DNA of 64,000 nucleotides from Sphingobacteriales bacterium (GCA_016711295.1 JADJTE010000001.1:434001-498000), one strand, 5' to 3'. Numbered from the stretch's first letter, positions 39,594-49,277 are shown. Program-made: numbers and translations. The notes: generated from the sequence alone by a model not told the origin.

Positions 39594-40541
39594 TCACTTC
39601 CGCAGCGGATTAGCGGCACAATTGCTCTGCAAAATGCGTAGGTCGCGCTGCCCCATCCATTGCTCGTATGCGAGGCGGTGGTAGCGGGTGCGCGGTGTGG
39701 GTGGGTCGAATTGGTGATAAAAATGGGCAAAGGCGGCTAAGTCATAGACATTCACGAGGTCGTATAGCAGGCAATCGCAATATTGCGCTTTGTCTGTATT
39801 TATCGGCAAGGGGTCGTGGTTTTGTAAGCACTTATCGCGTGCCATGAGCCAATATCGACCCAATTGTTCGTCCGTAGGGCGTTCTAATCGCAGTTGGCTT
39901 TGTTCCTGATTTTGGGCAGCAAATAATACTTCAAATGTATCGCCTTTGAACAAGGGCATACCCGTAGGTGCAAATAAAGTATCGCGTTGGGATAGCAGCC
40001 ACATTGTCGTTTCGGCAGTAATGGGCTGCTGCTGCGCTTTATACGTATAATATAGGCGCACGCGCACTAAGGGCAAACTGTCGGGCGGCGTATTGCGTGG
40101 CTGCGCTTCTATACGTATCACTTGGGCGGGCGTACTGATGCCACCTGCCTGAAAATCGCTGCCTGCTCGTTGTTGTTGCCAAGTATAATAGCCTACGGGC
40201 ACTATAAATAGCAATAGTATGGCGGCAATTGCGCCGCCGAATCCGATTCTTTGCCAACGGTCGCGCCATTTTTGGCGTTTTCCGAATTGACTCGTCGAAA
40301 ACTCATGAGCTATCAACTCGTAGGTATAGTGTTTATGAGGTAGTTGTGTAGCTACTTTCACTTCGCACAATTCTTCGTCGATAAAAAAGCGAAACGACTT
40401 ACTTTCTCCTCGCGGCAGCGTCTCCTCGAACAATACTGCACCATTGAGCCGTATTATTATTTTTTCGGCTTCGACGGCATGCAATACCTCTACCAAATGT
40501 TGTTTGAGCCGCCCGTGATATACCCATTCGCGCTTTTGCAT
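39594..40541 (-). CDS. Hypothetical protein with one membrane helix
   Basis: 315 residues; not recognised. Residues 1-95 form a polar, beta-rich cytoplasmic-looking domain (KIIIRLNGAVLFEETLPRGES). A single transmembrane helix follows at about 101-122 (GFGGAIAAILLLFIVPVGYY). The remaining 190 residues, probably outside the cytoplasm, include a second beta-rich part (VRVRLYYTYKAQQQPI ... GDTFEVLFAAQNQ) and a C-terminal region with three Cys residues (KCLQNHD, YCDCLLYDL). It lies 45 bp upstream of, and on the same strand as, nothing obviously related: the next gene to the right is a PaaE-like reductase ending at 40587, possibly cotranscribed. Confidence 0.6.
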   Translation of the reverse strand: MQKREWVYHGRLKQHLVEVLHAVEAEKIIIRLNGAVLFEETLPRGESKSFRFFIDEELCEVKVATQLPHKHYTYELIAHEFSTSQFGKRQKWRDRWQRIGFGGAIAAILLLFIVPVGYYTWQQQRAGSDFQAGGISTPAQVIRIEAQPRNTPPDSLPLVRVRLYYTYKAQQQPITAETTMWLLSQRDTLFAPTGMPLFKGDTFEVLFAAQNQEQSQLRLERPTDEQLGRYWLMARDKCLQNHDPLPINTDKAQYCDCLLYDLVNVYDLAAFAHFYHQFDPPTPRTRYHRLAYEQWMGQRDLRILQSNCAANPLRK

Positions 40542-40586
40542 GTGCTATAAAGAGGAAGTGTCTAATGGCAATGCGCGGCAGTAGAG

Positions 40587-41738
40587 CTACGCATCGTAAC
40601 TAATGGTTATATCGTTGCTTTTGGGTATGGCTTGGCAGGTAAGTATATAGCCTTCGGCAATTTCTTTGTCGCTTAGGGCATAACATACCTGCATATCGGC
40701 TTTTCCTTGCAATAATTTAGCGCGGCACGACGAACAAACACCCGCCTCGCACATATAAGGCGCATCAATATTGTTGTCTAAACATGCTGTTAAGATGCTT
40801 GTGTTGGGCGCGATATGTATGTAGTAGTTCTTGCGCTGTACGGTAATCGTAGCATTAGCACCCAAACCGTCTGCATCGCCACCGTTGTTGGTAGCGGGGG
40901 CAGAAGTGTGTGTTGAGTGGCTGTGGTCGGGACTTTGTTGCGAAAAATCGAACGATTCGATGTAAATATTTTCGGCAGGTACATGAGCAATATCCGCCAG
41001 ACCTTGCCGCACGGCTTGCATCATGCCTTCTGGCCCGCAGACGAAATGTAGGGATTGCTTGGTGTATTGCTGGCACCATTGGGCATAATCGGCGGGAGTG
41101 GCTATACCTTTGAGGTAATGAGGTGTATCGCCGTCGGCTTGTTCCAATATATAATCAACGCGCAAACGTGCTGGGTATTGTGCTTGCAAACGCGCCCATT
41201 CTTGGGCATAGATGATGCTTTGGGGATTGCGGTTGGCATAAAGCAGGCTTACTTGGGCTTGGGGGTGGCGAAATAAAACCGATTTGGCGATAGATAACAA
41301 AGGCGTTATACCACTACCTCCGCCATACAAGGCGTAATGTGGTGCTGCTTGGATAGGCGGCGTAAAACTGCCAAGCGGCGTAAATACGTCTATGGTCATA
41401 CCTTTGCGGCAATTTTCGACCAAATAGCCCGATACTTTGCCCCCTACTTTGGTTTTGACTCCAATGCGAAAATAGTTGTCACTATCCGGGCAACTCGATA
41501 AGGAGTAACAACGCAAATACGTATTGCCGCCCAACACAAGGCGCAAGGTGATATATTGCCCTGCTCGATAGGTATAAAGTTCTTTGAGCGCGGGCGGCAC
41601 CTCGAAATAAATAGAAACAGCATCGGCAGTTTCGGCTACTACGTCTGCAACCGTCAAGCTATGAAATCCCTTTTGGGGGACGATGGGCACGGGAGGTGCT
41701 TCGGGCGTTTTTTTCTTAAAAAGGTCGAATAAACCCAT
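40587..41738 (-). CDS. PaaE-like ferredoxin:NADP reductase with C-terminal 2Fe-2S domain
   Basis: 383-residue flavoprotein that transfers electrons from NAD(P)H via FAD to a 2Fe-2S cluster. The FAD domain has LRCYSLSSCP (RxYS motif, near residue 77); the nucleotide-binding part has YGGGSGITPLLSIAKS near 140 and FVCGPEGMMQAV near 235. A low-complexity His/Thr/Asn/Gly linker (about 272-292) leads to a plant-type ferredoxin domain with CEAGVCSSCRAKLLQG and a last Cys in YILTCQA. This order is that of PaaE (phenylacetyl-CoA epoxidase reductase) and related reductases. No paaABCD genes are nearby, so the oxygenase partner is unknown. Confidence 0.88.
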   Translation of the reverse strand: MGLFDLFKKKTPEAPPVPIVPQKGFHSLTVADVVAETADAVSIYFEVPPALKELYTYRAGQYITLRLVLGGNTYLRCYSLSSCPDSDNYFRIGVKTKVGGKVSGYLVENCRKGMTIDVFTPLGSFTPPIQAAPHYALYGGGSGITPLLSIAKSVLFRHPQAQVSLLYANRNPQSIIYAQEWARLQAQYPARLRVDYILEQADGDTPHYLKGIATPADYAQWCQQYTKQSLHFVCGPEGMMQAVRQGLADIAHVPAENIYIESFDFSQQSPDHSHSTHTSAPATNNGGDADGLGANATITVQRKNYYIHIAPNTSILTACLDNNIDAPYMCEAGVCSSCRAKLLQGKADMQVCYALSDKEIAEGYILTCQAIPKSNDITISYDA

Positions 41739-41907
41739 ATAAACGAATGATTAATAATTGTATTGTGCAGGTATTTTTTCTTACTGTATACTTTGGCTAT
41801 TTTTGTCTCATCTCAGCAATCAGGTTCGGTATTTTCAGTTGGTCGGCATGTTGTGTATAATATTTTGCAAACATGCCATATTATAAGCAACCTTTGTTTG
41901 GCAGGAA

Positions 41908-42273
41908 TTACTCCCAAGACCGTTGGGCGTTTTCGTGCCATTTTTGGCGCAAAGCCTCGTCGAGGTCTATGTCGAAATAATTGGCGAGGTCTGCTATATA
42001 ATTTAGTACATCGGCGAGTTCGGCGGCAATAGCTGCTTTGTCGGCTTGCTTATGGGCAGGTGTATGCAAAGCGGTATGGTAGCGCACGGCTTGTGCTAAT
42101 TCGCCGACTTCTTCGCTCAACAGCAAAAATATTTCTAAGTGTGAATTTTTGTTCCAGCCCAATTCGGCACAGGCTGTTTGAACAAATTGCTGCCATTGGG
42201 CAAGCGACGATTTTGGGGGCGGTATGGGTGTTTTCAAGGGTAGCGGGTTACTTAGGTGCTTATGGTTCTCCAA
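41908..42273 (-). CDS. MazG-like nucleotide pyrophosphohydrolase
   Basis: 121 residues, the size of a single MazG-fold domain. The metal-binding pattern is EEVGELAQAVRYH (ExxE) near residue 52 and ELADVLNYIADLANYFDID (ExxD) near residue 84, as in all-alpha NTP pyrophosphatases that clean up non-canonical nucleotides. It starts 8 bp after the porQ stop on the same strand, so probably the second gene of that transcript. The first 20 residues are Pro-rich and unconserved; an internal start is possible. Confidence 0.87.
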   Translation of the reverse strand: MENHKHLSNPLPLKTPIPPPKSSLAQWQQFVQTACAELGWNKNSHLEIFLLLSEEVGELAQAVRYHTALHTPAHKQADKAAIAAELADVLNYIADLANYFDIDLDEALRQKWHENAQRSWE

Positions 42274-42281
42274 TCTTATCG

Positions 42282-43327
42282 CTAAGGCGTTGAGGATTGT
42301 TGGGGTATATTTTTGCCAAACCGCACATTCAATCCAAAATGATGTGTAGCGCCAGCGGGGTGGAATGTCGCCAAACCGTAGTTGATTTGTAGGCGTTTGA
42401 TATTAATTCCTGCACCAAACGAAAAACCCGCTAATGAGCGTTGTCCGCTTAGGCTAAGTTCTTGTTTGCGCAAGAAATTATAGCCCACGCGCAAAGCGAT
42501 GGTTTTGCCCAATAGCAGTTCGCCTCCAAATACGAAGTGTCGGAATAGGTTATCGAAAAAATAATTTTTTCTTCGTTAGATTCTTCGTTAAATGCGTTGT
42601 CGGCAACTATGGTAGGGTCGTTGTATCGGATATCCCATTGGTATAGGCGGTTAGCGGTGAGGTAAAATCGCAGCGGCAAATAGCGCAGGCGTTTCGAGAT
42701 GCCTATTTGCACGTCAAAGGGCAGCGATTCGCGCGTTCCATTATAGGTACTCATCTGTGTTCCCATGTTTTTGAGCATCAAACCCGCCTGAAAATTAGCT
42801 GCTGTATCGCTATACGCCACACCCGCGTCGGCGGCTATGCCCGATGCACTAAACTCTGCGATATTAGAAAATATGAGTTTAATATTAGTGCCCACATTCC
42901 ATTTTCCCCAAGCCTTAGCTGCCGACATATATAAAGCATACTCGCCGCTGCTAAACGTGCCGATATTTTGCCCAAATACGTCAGTTTCGTCCATTGTGCC
43001 ATAGGTGACATATTGCAAGCCCAAGGCAAAGGTAGCCAAGTTGTCGAAATGCTGTGCATAGCCCACATAACCCGTATTAATACCACCATAATATGCCATC
43101 GTATTCAGCGATAGCTGTCGGTGCATAGCGGCGTTGATCAAGGCAGGGTTCTGCACTGCGCCTGCTGGGTTGGTATCGTCAAAAGTGGGTTGTATGCCGC
43201 CCAAGGCGGTTACTTGGGGGGTGGGCGATAAGTCCAAAAAGGCATAGGCATGCTTGCCGCCGTTTTGCGCCCACAGTATAAGCGGCAAGCACCAACAACA
43301 CAAGCAGCAATAAAGTTGTCGTTTCAT
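42282..43327 (-). CDS. porQ: Type IX secretion system protein PorQ, frameshifted once
   Basis: Outer-membrane beta-barrel component of T9SS. The signal peptide is MKRQLYCCLCCWCLPLILWAQ. The N-terminal AYAFLDLSPTPQVTALGGIQ followed by NPAGAVQNPALI and the strand AYYGGINTGYVGYAQHF are PorQ hallmarks. The frame changes near 42540: the second frame gives NLFRHFVFGGELLLGKTIALRVGYNF and then RSLAGFSFGAGINIKRLQINYGLA, completing the barrel, so one base is wrong and the gene (about 348 residues) is whole. It fits the several T9SS-tailed substrates in this window. A TACCTTTG -7 box at 43346-43353 lies 18 bp before the start codon. Confidence 0.88.
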
Positions 43328-43832
43328 AGTTCGGGAAAAGATAGGCAAAGGTAGGCAAAAACCGACAAAAAGGGCTGAAATGGTGCGATTTTTGCAGCTA
43401 TTTATGGCGTATCAACGAAATTTTACAACTATACGTTGTCTAAAGTAGGCAATTTGAAGGATAATACCTACCTTTGCAGCAAACAAGTTATTATTTAACA
43501 CTTTTTTGAAGCAAAACTACCTAATCATGCAACCTTTCAGGCTGCTAAACAGTTCTCAGCATACCCCTATAACAAGCATTATTAGTCCCCAAAAGTTTTT
43601 TTTACTCTTTTTGGGTTAAAAAATAACCAAGCAATACCATAATAGCATTATATTTGGCGGCAAAAAGCGCATCAGCCCAATCTAAATTCTGTGTTATGCT
43701 CAAAACAGCAAAAACTTTCCTATTTTGCTAGTGATTTAAGCTATTTAACTATACAAAAGACGCTCAGAATCAGCTTTTGTAAAATTTAAAACCTGATGAA
43801 TTATAAGAAATCATTTCTTTTGAAAAAAAAAA

Positions 43833-43859
43833 AGCGGTAATACTTTGACGATTACCGCT
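43833..43859 (-). terminator. Terminator-like hairpin (minus strand)
   Basis: Perfect 9-bp stem AGCGGTAAT / ATTACCGCT with a 9-nt loop, followed on the minus strand by a run of twelve T. No convincing minus-strand gene ends here, and its loop overlaps the -33 box of the plus-strand promoter at 43844. Confidence 0.5.
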
Positions 43860-43874
43860 GTATGCCTATATTTG
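43844..43874 (+). promoter_or_regulatory. Promoter upstream of the OmpA-family gene
   Basis: TTTG (43844-43847), a 19-bp spacer and TATATTTG (43867-43874) match the Bacteroidota promoter exactly. Start near 43881 would give the OmpA-family mRNA a leader of about 380 nt. The rest of the 936-bp gap (43328-44263) is AT-rich; another TACCTTTG at 43469-43476 precedes a 30-codon frame (43526-43618) that I do not trust as a gene. Confidence 0.55.
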
Positions 43875-44263
43875 CAAGTCGGCAGCATGTAATCGGCTTT
43901 ATCATGCCTTTCTCTATTGCACATAACAAGCAATATTGTACTCTGTACAAGGAAAGAATAGACAAAATAGGCAAAAATTTTCTGCCTTACAACCTTAGCT
44001 ACCAAGAATAAAGCGTTGATTAAGAAAATACGCCAAAAAACAAGTACAGATTCTAAATATAATATCAAAATCGTACTTGGAATAACAATTGAGCACCCGT
44101 TTTTTGAGTTATGTTTAGCTATTTTTGGCTCAACCAATGACTTTTCCGTAATTTTCAGAAAATAGTAAAGACCACAACAGAGCACACGCTCACAATTATT
44201 GTAGTGCAATTATTACCCACCTAAAAAAATAAATTTTAAATAAACGAAAAAAAAATTACACCT

Positions 44264-46153
44264 ATGTTTAGTAAAAGACATCTACTATTTATTTGGGTCT
44301 TTTTGCTTGCAGGTGCCGTCACGCTTTTCGCGCAAGACGAAAAGAAAGATGAAAGCGGCAGCGGCGAATCGAAAGAGGCAACCGACTCTGGCGATTCGGA
44401 CAGCGATGACGGATACCCCTACCCGTCGTTCCGTAGCGAGGAATATAAAGAATACGTGCCCGCCAGCCGTCAAGACCAGCAAGACAAGTTCATGGATAAC
44501 AAATACAATTTCCCCGCTCGCCCCCGCGACAAATGGGAACTTGGTTTGAACGGTGGCTTGATGATGATAAGCGGCGACGTTAAAGCCCGTCCGGGCTGGG
44601 GCGTGGGTTTGCACGTGCGCAAATCGCTCGGCTATCTGTTTTCTCTACGCCTTGCAGGTATGTTTGGCTCTACCACCGGACAAAACTGGCAGCCTACCGT
44701 AGGTTGGGACTCGTATAACCAAGCCTTGATGGGCAACCCATTCTACGACAAGTATAACGGCGACGCAGGTACGCCCGACTACCGCACCAACTCTGCCGAG
44801 CGCGACGACCTCGTGTTCTATAACTACAAAACAGATATTCGCGACATCGCCTTGTCAGGTATCCTTACTATCCATAATATTCGCTTCCACAAACGCGAAA
44901 CTAAAATGGAATTGTACGGTTTGGCAGGTATCGGCGCAGTTGCCTACCGCACTATGATGAACCAACGCGATGCCGAAGGTAATTTGTATGACTATGCAGG
45001 TTTGGTCAATAGCAACGAGCCGAATTTCTATGCTCTGTACGAAAATCGCAAAGAAAGCCTTGACCAACTCAAAGATTTGTACGATGATAGCTACGAATCA
45101 CAAGCCGAACGCCACTTTGACGACTATACGCCATTTGACAATTTTTCGTTCAAACCCACCGCACACGTAGGCGTTGGTTTGGCGTTCAAATTGGGCAGAG
45201 TAGTAAACCTCGCCCTCGAAACCAAAGTTACCTATACCAACGACGACCTCTTAGATGGACAACGCTGGCAAGAATGGGAAGCACTTACCCGCGACTATGA
45301 TACATACGTATACACAGGTGCTAACCTTAACTTCAACCTCGGCGGCAAAAACTCGGTCGAACCTCTCTGGTGGATGAACCCACTTGATTATAGCTACCAA
45401 GAAATGAACGAGAAACCCTGTTGCGACGAAATGGAATTGCCCGACCTTGGCGACAAAGACAAAGACGGCGTTCCTAATGCTTGGGACGAAGAACCCGATT
45501 CACGCGAAGGCTGCCCAGTGGATACACATGGTAAAATGCTCGATAGCGACCGCGACGGCGTGTTAGACTGCGACGACAAAGAACCCCACTCGCCTTATGA
45601 CAAAATCGACCGCGTAGACAAATACGGTGTAGCTCCTGTCGACCCACTCAAATTGTCGTGCAAAGATATGCCCGATATTTGCGACTGTGCTAAAAAATGT
45701 ATCCCGCCCCCCGTCGTGCGCCAAGACCCCTGCGCCAACTTGGTATTCCCAACTATCCTGTTTGATTTGGATAAATATTCGGTTAAACCCGAATTTGAAG
45801 CCCAATTATCCGAAGTTGCTCGTATCTTGCGCGATTGCCCCAATACAGTTGTCTGCGTAGTAGGTCATACCGACGTTCGCCACTCTGATAATTATAATAA
45901 CGTATTGTCGTACAAACGCGCTCAAGAGGTTGTTAATGCTTTGGTGAACAAATTTGGCGTAATGCGCCACCAAGTGGTATTGCAATATCGCGGCGAAGGC
46001 GAAAACGCTATTTCAGGTTTGCCTGATACTGGTGCCCGAAAAGGCATTGATGCCGACCACGCTTTGAACCGTCGCGTAGAATTCCGCGTATGCCCTCCGG
46101 GTGGCGATATGGGCAAACCCAAAGGACCTAACGCAGGCAAACGCCAGCCATAA
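44264..46153 (+). CDS. OmpA-family outer-membrane protein with TSP3 repeats
   Basis: 629 residues. The signal peptide ends LFAQ at residue 24; an acidic Glu/Ser/Asp stretch follows (25-48). Residues about 90-370 form a predicted beta-barrel (KWELGLNGGLMMISGDV, GWGVGLHVRKSLGYLFSLRLAG, VNLALETKVTY). Calcium-binding thrombospondin type 3-like loops follow (DKDKDGVPNAWDEEPD, DSDRDGVLDCDDKEP, about 398-445). The C-terminal OmpA peptidoglycan-binding domain shows ILFDLDKYSVKPEFEAQL, VVGHTDVRHSDNYN, LSYKRAQEVVNALV and NRRVEFRVC. It should anchor the outer membrane to the cell wall. It has its own long-leader promoter and strong terminator. Confidence 0.9.
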   Translation: MFSKRHLLFIWVFLLAGAVTLFAQDEKKDESGSGESKEATDSGDSDSDDGYPYPSFRSEEYKEYVPASRQDQQDKFMDNKYNFPARPRDKWELGLNGGLMMISGDVKARPGWGVGLHVRKSLGYLFSLRLAGMFGSTTGQNWQPTVGWDSYNQALMGNPFYDKYNGDAGTPDYRTNSAERDDLVFYNYKTDIRDIALSGILTIHNIRFHKRETKMELYGLAGIGAVAYRTMMNQRDAEGNLYDYAGLVNSNEPNFYALYENRKESLDQLKDLYDDSYESQAERHFDDYTPFDNFSFKPTAHVGVGLAFKLGRVVNLALETKVTYTNDDLLDGQRWQEWEALTRDYDTYVYTGANLNFNLGGKNSVEPLWWMNPLDYSYQEMNEKPCCDEMELPDLGDKDKDGVPNAWDEEPDSREGCPVDTHGKMLDSDRDGVLDCDDKEPHSPYDKIDRVDKYGVAPVDPLKLSCKDMPDICDCAKKCIPPPVVRQDPCANLVFPTILFDLDKYSVKPEFEAQLSEVARILRDCPNTVVCVVGHTDVRHSDNYNNVLSYKRAQEVVNALVNKFGVMRHQVVLQYRGEGENAISGLPDTGARKGIDADHALNRRVEFRVCPPGGDMGKPKGPNAGKRQP

Positions 46154-46207
46154 TCAAAAAATGTATAGTTGGTAGGCGAAATAATAATCCCTACATCTAA
46201 ATAATAC

Positions 46208-46256
46208 AAAGCATAACGCCTCTCGCCCTATAACGGTGAGGGGCGTTGTGCTTTTT
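46208..46256 (+). terminator. Rho-independent terminator after the OmpA-family gene
   Basis: Long stem: AAAGCATAACGCCTCTCGCC pairs with GGTGAGGGGCGTTGTGCTTT (a few wobbles), followed by TT. It lies 54 bp after the stop. Confidence 0.8.
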
Positions 46257-46274
46257 ACATCAATTACAAACACT

Positions 46275-47447
46275 ATGCATACGAAACTCCTCATAGTATG
46301 GATGGGCATACTTGCATGCCCAAATGCAGTTGCACAAATATGGGGCTGTACCGACCCCTTAGCTAACAATTATAATGCTACCGCCACACATAATAACGGC
46401 ACTTGCACGTATAATGCTACCTCGCTATCGGCATCGCAGAGTAGCTCCATCAGTAGTACGTTAGATGAAACATCGGGTTTGGTGTGGTGGAACGAGAAAC
46501 TGTGGACGCACAACGATAATACAGACCTTCATCTATACGGCTTAGACACAGTGGGAAATATCAATACTACCTACACCTTAGCCAATACCGCCAATTACGA
46601 TTGGGAAGAAATTGCCCAAGATGCCGACTACCTATACGTAGGCGACATCGGCAATAATGGCAACGGCAATCGAACAGATTTGCACATCTTGCGCATTGCC
46701 AAAAATAGCTTGTCGCTACCCATACAAGACATTGATACGATTTATTTTTCGTATGCCGACCAAAGTGATTTCTCACCCGCTGGTGCCAACAATACCAATT
46801 ATGATTGCGAAGCCTTTATCGTAACGGCAGATAGCTTACATCTATTTACTAAACAATGGGTCAGCAACGGCACTGCCGTATATGCGCTGCCCAAAACGGT
46901 GGGTACGCACGTCGCGCAATTGCGTCAAACCCATAATGTGCAAGGGTTGGTAACGGGTGCCACTTACCTGCCCACGCAGCGCGTTGTGGTGCTGCTGGGA
47001 TATAGCCCGATTTTACAACCATTTTGCTATTTGCTTTATGACTTCAATGGCACTAACTTTTTTTCGGGCAATCGCCGAAAAGTGAGCCTAAATCTACCCT
47101 TTCACCAGACCGAAGGCATTGCCACTATCAACGGCTTAACCTACTATGTAACCAACGAATATTTTTCGACCTTCGTAACTACCCCTCAAAAGTTACATCG
47201 TTTCGATTTGTCGGGTTTATTAGGCAATTATATACAAAGCATCTGCCAACCCACTATAACGGGGGTTGCGGAGGTATGCGCCGATAACATCTATACGTAT
47301 AATACCGATATTGTGAGCAACGCCATTTATACTTGGACAATAAGCGGAAACGGTACTATCATTAGTGGGCAAGGTACTTCTACGCTACAAGTACAATGGC
47401 ATAGCGGTACGGTAGGCACGGTAAGCGTATTGCGCCAAATTCCGTAA
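46275..47447 (+). CDS. Exported propeller-like protein with C-terminal PKD-like domain
   Basis: 390 residues. The signal peptide is MHTKLLIVWMGILACPNAVA. A Cys-containing WGCTDPLANNYNATATHNNG motif (residues 24-43) is common at the start of secreted proteins of this phylum. The central part (ETSGLVWWNEKLWTHNDN, DWEEIAQDADYLYVGDIGNN, YDCEAFIVTADSLHLFTKQ, TEGIATINGLTYYVTNE) resembles SdiA-regulated or esterase-like phytase-type propellers. The last 65 residues (VAEVCADNIYTYNT ... TLQVQWHSG) are a PKD-like domain. There is no clear T9SS sorting tail, so the protein may continue only if a late frameshift is present. I start at ATG 46275, just after the terminator. Confidence 0.7.
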   Translation: MHTKLLIVWMGILACPNAVAQIWGCTDPLANNYNATATHNNGTCTYNATSLSASQSSSISSTLDETSGLVWWNEKLWTHNDNTDLHLYGLDTVGNINTTYTLANTANYDWEEIAQDADYLYVGDIGNNGNGNRTDLHILRIAKNSLSLPIQDIDTIYFSYADQSDFSPAGANNTNYDCEAFIVTADSLHLFTKQWVSNGTAVYALPKTVGTHVAQLRQTHNVQGLVTGATYLPTQRVVVLLGYSPILQPFCYLLYDFNGTNFFSGNRRKVSLNLPFHQTEGIATINGLTYYVTNEYFSTFVTTPQKLHRFDLSGLLGNYIQSICQPTITGVAEVCADNIYTYNTDIVSNAIYTWTISGNGTIISGQGTSTLQVQWHSGTVGTVSVLRQIP

Positions 47448-47489
47448 GCATATTTTAATGGTCTACCATCTTTCGCGGGTAGTTTTGCG

Positions 47490-47816
47490 TTACATTTCTT
47501 CGGCGGGGTCTATAAAACAAGGGCTTCGCTCGATAGTTTCTTCTGTGCCGTCGGGGTAGCGTACTTCGACTGCTACGCGAGAGCGGCGCGTATAGTTGCG
47601 GATAAAAGCGCGCTTGCCATCTTTGGACAACTCACCTTTGAGCGGTTCGCCTGTTTCCTTATATTTGACCGACTTGATGCTCTGTGCGGGTTTGTCTAAA
47701 TATAATTGTCTATTTTCGGGCAGTGTGGGTTCGGGTGCGGCAGCGGGGTCGGGTTGTGCCCATAAACGGACGCTAAGGCAAAATAGGCACAGGCTGATAA
47801 AGATGAATTTTTTCAT
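47490..47816 (-). CDS. Small exported protein of unknown function
   Basis: 108 residues with a clear signal peptide (MKKFIFISLCLFCLSVRLWAQ). The mature part begins Pro/Ala/Glu-rich and then reads KSVKYKETGEPLKGELSKDGKRAFIRN and VAVEVRYPDGTEETIERSPCF, a short predicted beta domain with one Cys. Not recognised. It lies downstream of ribE on the same strand, 89 bp away, so could be cotranscribed. Convergent with the propeller gene ending at 47447. Confidence 0.6.
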   Translation of the reverse strand: MKKFIFISLCLFCLSVRLWAQPDPAAAPEPTLPENRQLYLDKPAQSIKSVKYKETGEPLKGELSKDGKRAFIRNYTRRSRVAVEVRYPDGTEETIERSPCFIDPAEEM

Positions 47817-47905
47817 GGCAAAAGTCGGGCAAACTGTTAATGAACAGATATCGGATTGTTGTACCCAATCTTTCTGGCAGTGTGTGCGGCAGCAGGTGGG
47901 TAGAT

Positions 47906-48509
47906 TTAGGCGTATGCTTGGCGTTTTGCCAAGGCGGTAATGTATTTTCCGATGATATCGAACTCTATATTTACTACTGTACCTATTTGATAACGATTAA
48001 ATATGGTATGTTCGTAGGTATAGGGTATGATAGCAACCGAAAAATGCCCTTGCTGATTGTCGGCATCTACTACGGTGAGGCTCACTCCGTCGATAGTTAT
48101 TGAGCCTTTGGGCACGAGTAGCGCGTCGGTAGTAGGTGCATAGGCAAACGCGAAATACCAACTACCATTGGCAGGAGTGATATTCGTACAGGTAGCCGTT
48201 TGGTCGATATGTCCTTGCACAAAATGTCCGTCTATGCGTGCGTCTGCGCGGAGGCATCGCTCTAAATTAAGGGCATCTCCAATGACAAGCCGACTTAAGT
48301 TGGTGCGTTGTAGTGTCTCGGCAATAGCTGTAACAGTGTGGGTGTGGGTAGTAGTAGCCACTACGGGGAGGCAAACGCCGTTATGTGCTACGCTTTGGTC
48401 GATGTGCGAGCTGGGGTGCTATTTCCGATTCGATGTATAGGTGCAAGTTATCGCCTTCGGATTGTAGTGCTTTGAGCGTGCCAAGTGTTTCTATAATTCC
48501 TGTAAACAT
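47906..48509 (-). CDS. ribE: Riboflavin synthase, alpha subunit, frameshifted once
   Basis: Dismutates two 6,7-dimethyl-8-ribityllumazines into riboflavin. The start MFTGIIETLGTLKALQ is the family signature, and SVAHNGVCLPVV follows in the next frame after one surplus C in the CCCC run near 48415 (restored IAPSSHIDQSVAHNG). Then come LNLERCLRADARIDGHFVQGHID (first lumazine-binding repeat end), GSITIDGVSLTVVD, and FSVAIIPYTYEHTIF with VNIEFDIIGKYI (second repeat). Restored length is about 201 residues, normal. Its ATG lies inside the end of the tetR-family gene, implying translational coupling. No FMN riboswitch was seen. Confidence 0.92.
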
Positions 48510-49074
48510 GGTATTTGTTCCCATTTTTGTAACATGCGTTGGTGGGCGCGGTAGAGTAGTGAGCGGTCGCCGTCAAAATGCGCATCATCATAATTGCGCC
48601 TTCGATGTCGGCAATAGTGTCTAAGGCGATAATTTGCGCTTCGTCTAATGGATAACGCTCGGCAAAAATGTGCGTAAGGGTGTCGCGCCATTCGGCAAAA
48701 AACAATTTGACCAATGCCGACAATGCTGCTTCATTGCCAAAGGTTTCGAGGGCGAGGTTGCCGAATAAGCAACCACTTTCGGAGGCAAAAAATTGTTCTT
48801 CGGCAAATTCAGCAATGGCTTGCAATTTTTGTTGTCCGCTCAACGAGGTATCATCGCGCACGAGAAAGCCCATTTTTTGGTAATATTTGTGCATGTGTTC
48901 GATAACTGCTATCATCAGGGCTTCTTTGCTCGAATAATAATGGTATAAACTACCTTTGAGCAAACCACAGGCTTGGGCGATATCTTCCATTTTGGTATTA
49001 TTATATCCTTTACGGCGAAATACGCGGATAGCTTGATCTATAAGGTGTTTTTCGTTAACTTTTTGTTTGGGCAT
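48491..49074 (-). CDS. TetR/AcrR-family regulator, frameshifted near its 3' end
   Basis: About 194 residues. The N-terminal helix-turn-helix reads LIDQAIRVFRRKGYNNTKMEDIAQACGLLKGSLYHYYSSKEAL (residues 10-52, written here in parts: the recognition helix is KGSLYHYYSSKEAL). The C-terminal ligand domain has SGCLFGNLALETFGNEAAL. After about 48585 the other frame gives DGDRSLLYRAHQRMLQKWEQ and ends at TAG 48491, a much more TetR-like end than the 14 residues further downstream in the original frame. The corrected end overlaps the ribE ATG by 19 bp. Ligand and targets are unknown; I chose ATG 49074 (MPKQKVNEKH). Confidence 0.82.
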
Positions 49075-49277
49075 GGTGGGTAAAACGAGAATAGTTGTCT
49101 TATTAGCGACAAAATAGCACACAAAAGACAAATATGTGCTAAAACTTGGTTAGATTAGATAATTTTTTAGTGCTTATTCTGCTATTTTTATAGCAGGTAT
49201 GGGTGGTAGCGTGCGTTTTTGGTATTGTCTTTGATAGTAATACTACACCAACTAACCGTCCTTTTTCTATTATTGAT

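Noticed and set aside
43526..43618. 30-codon plus-strand frame (MQPFRLLNSSQ...) downstream of a TACCTTTG box
   Set aside because: No well-spaced -33 element, no recognisable peptide family, and the composition is that of the surrounding AT-rich gap.
43811..44209. 132-codon minus-strand frame in the gap before the OmpA-family gene
   Set aside because: It begins with TTG, is Cys- and Phe-rich without a recognisable domain, lies in AT-rich sequence, and runs straight through the terminator-like hairpin and its T-tract.
46236..46274. Upstream in-frame start for the exported propeller protein
   Set aside because: It lies inside the preceding terminator stem, and the signal peptide begins cleanly at ATG 46275.
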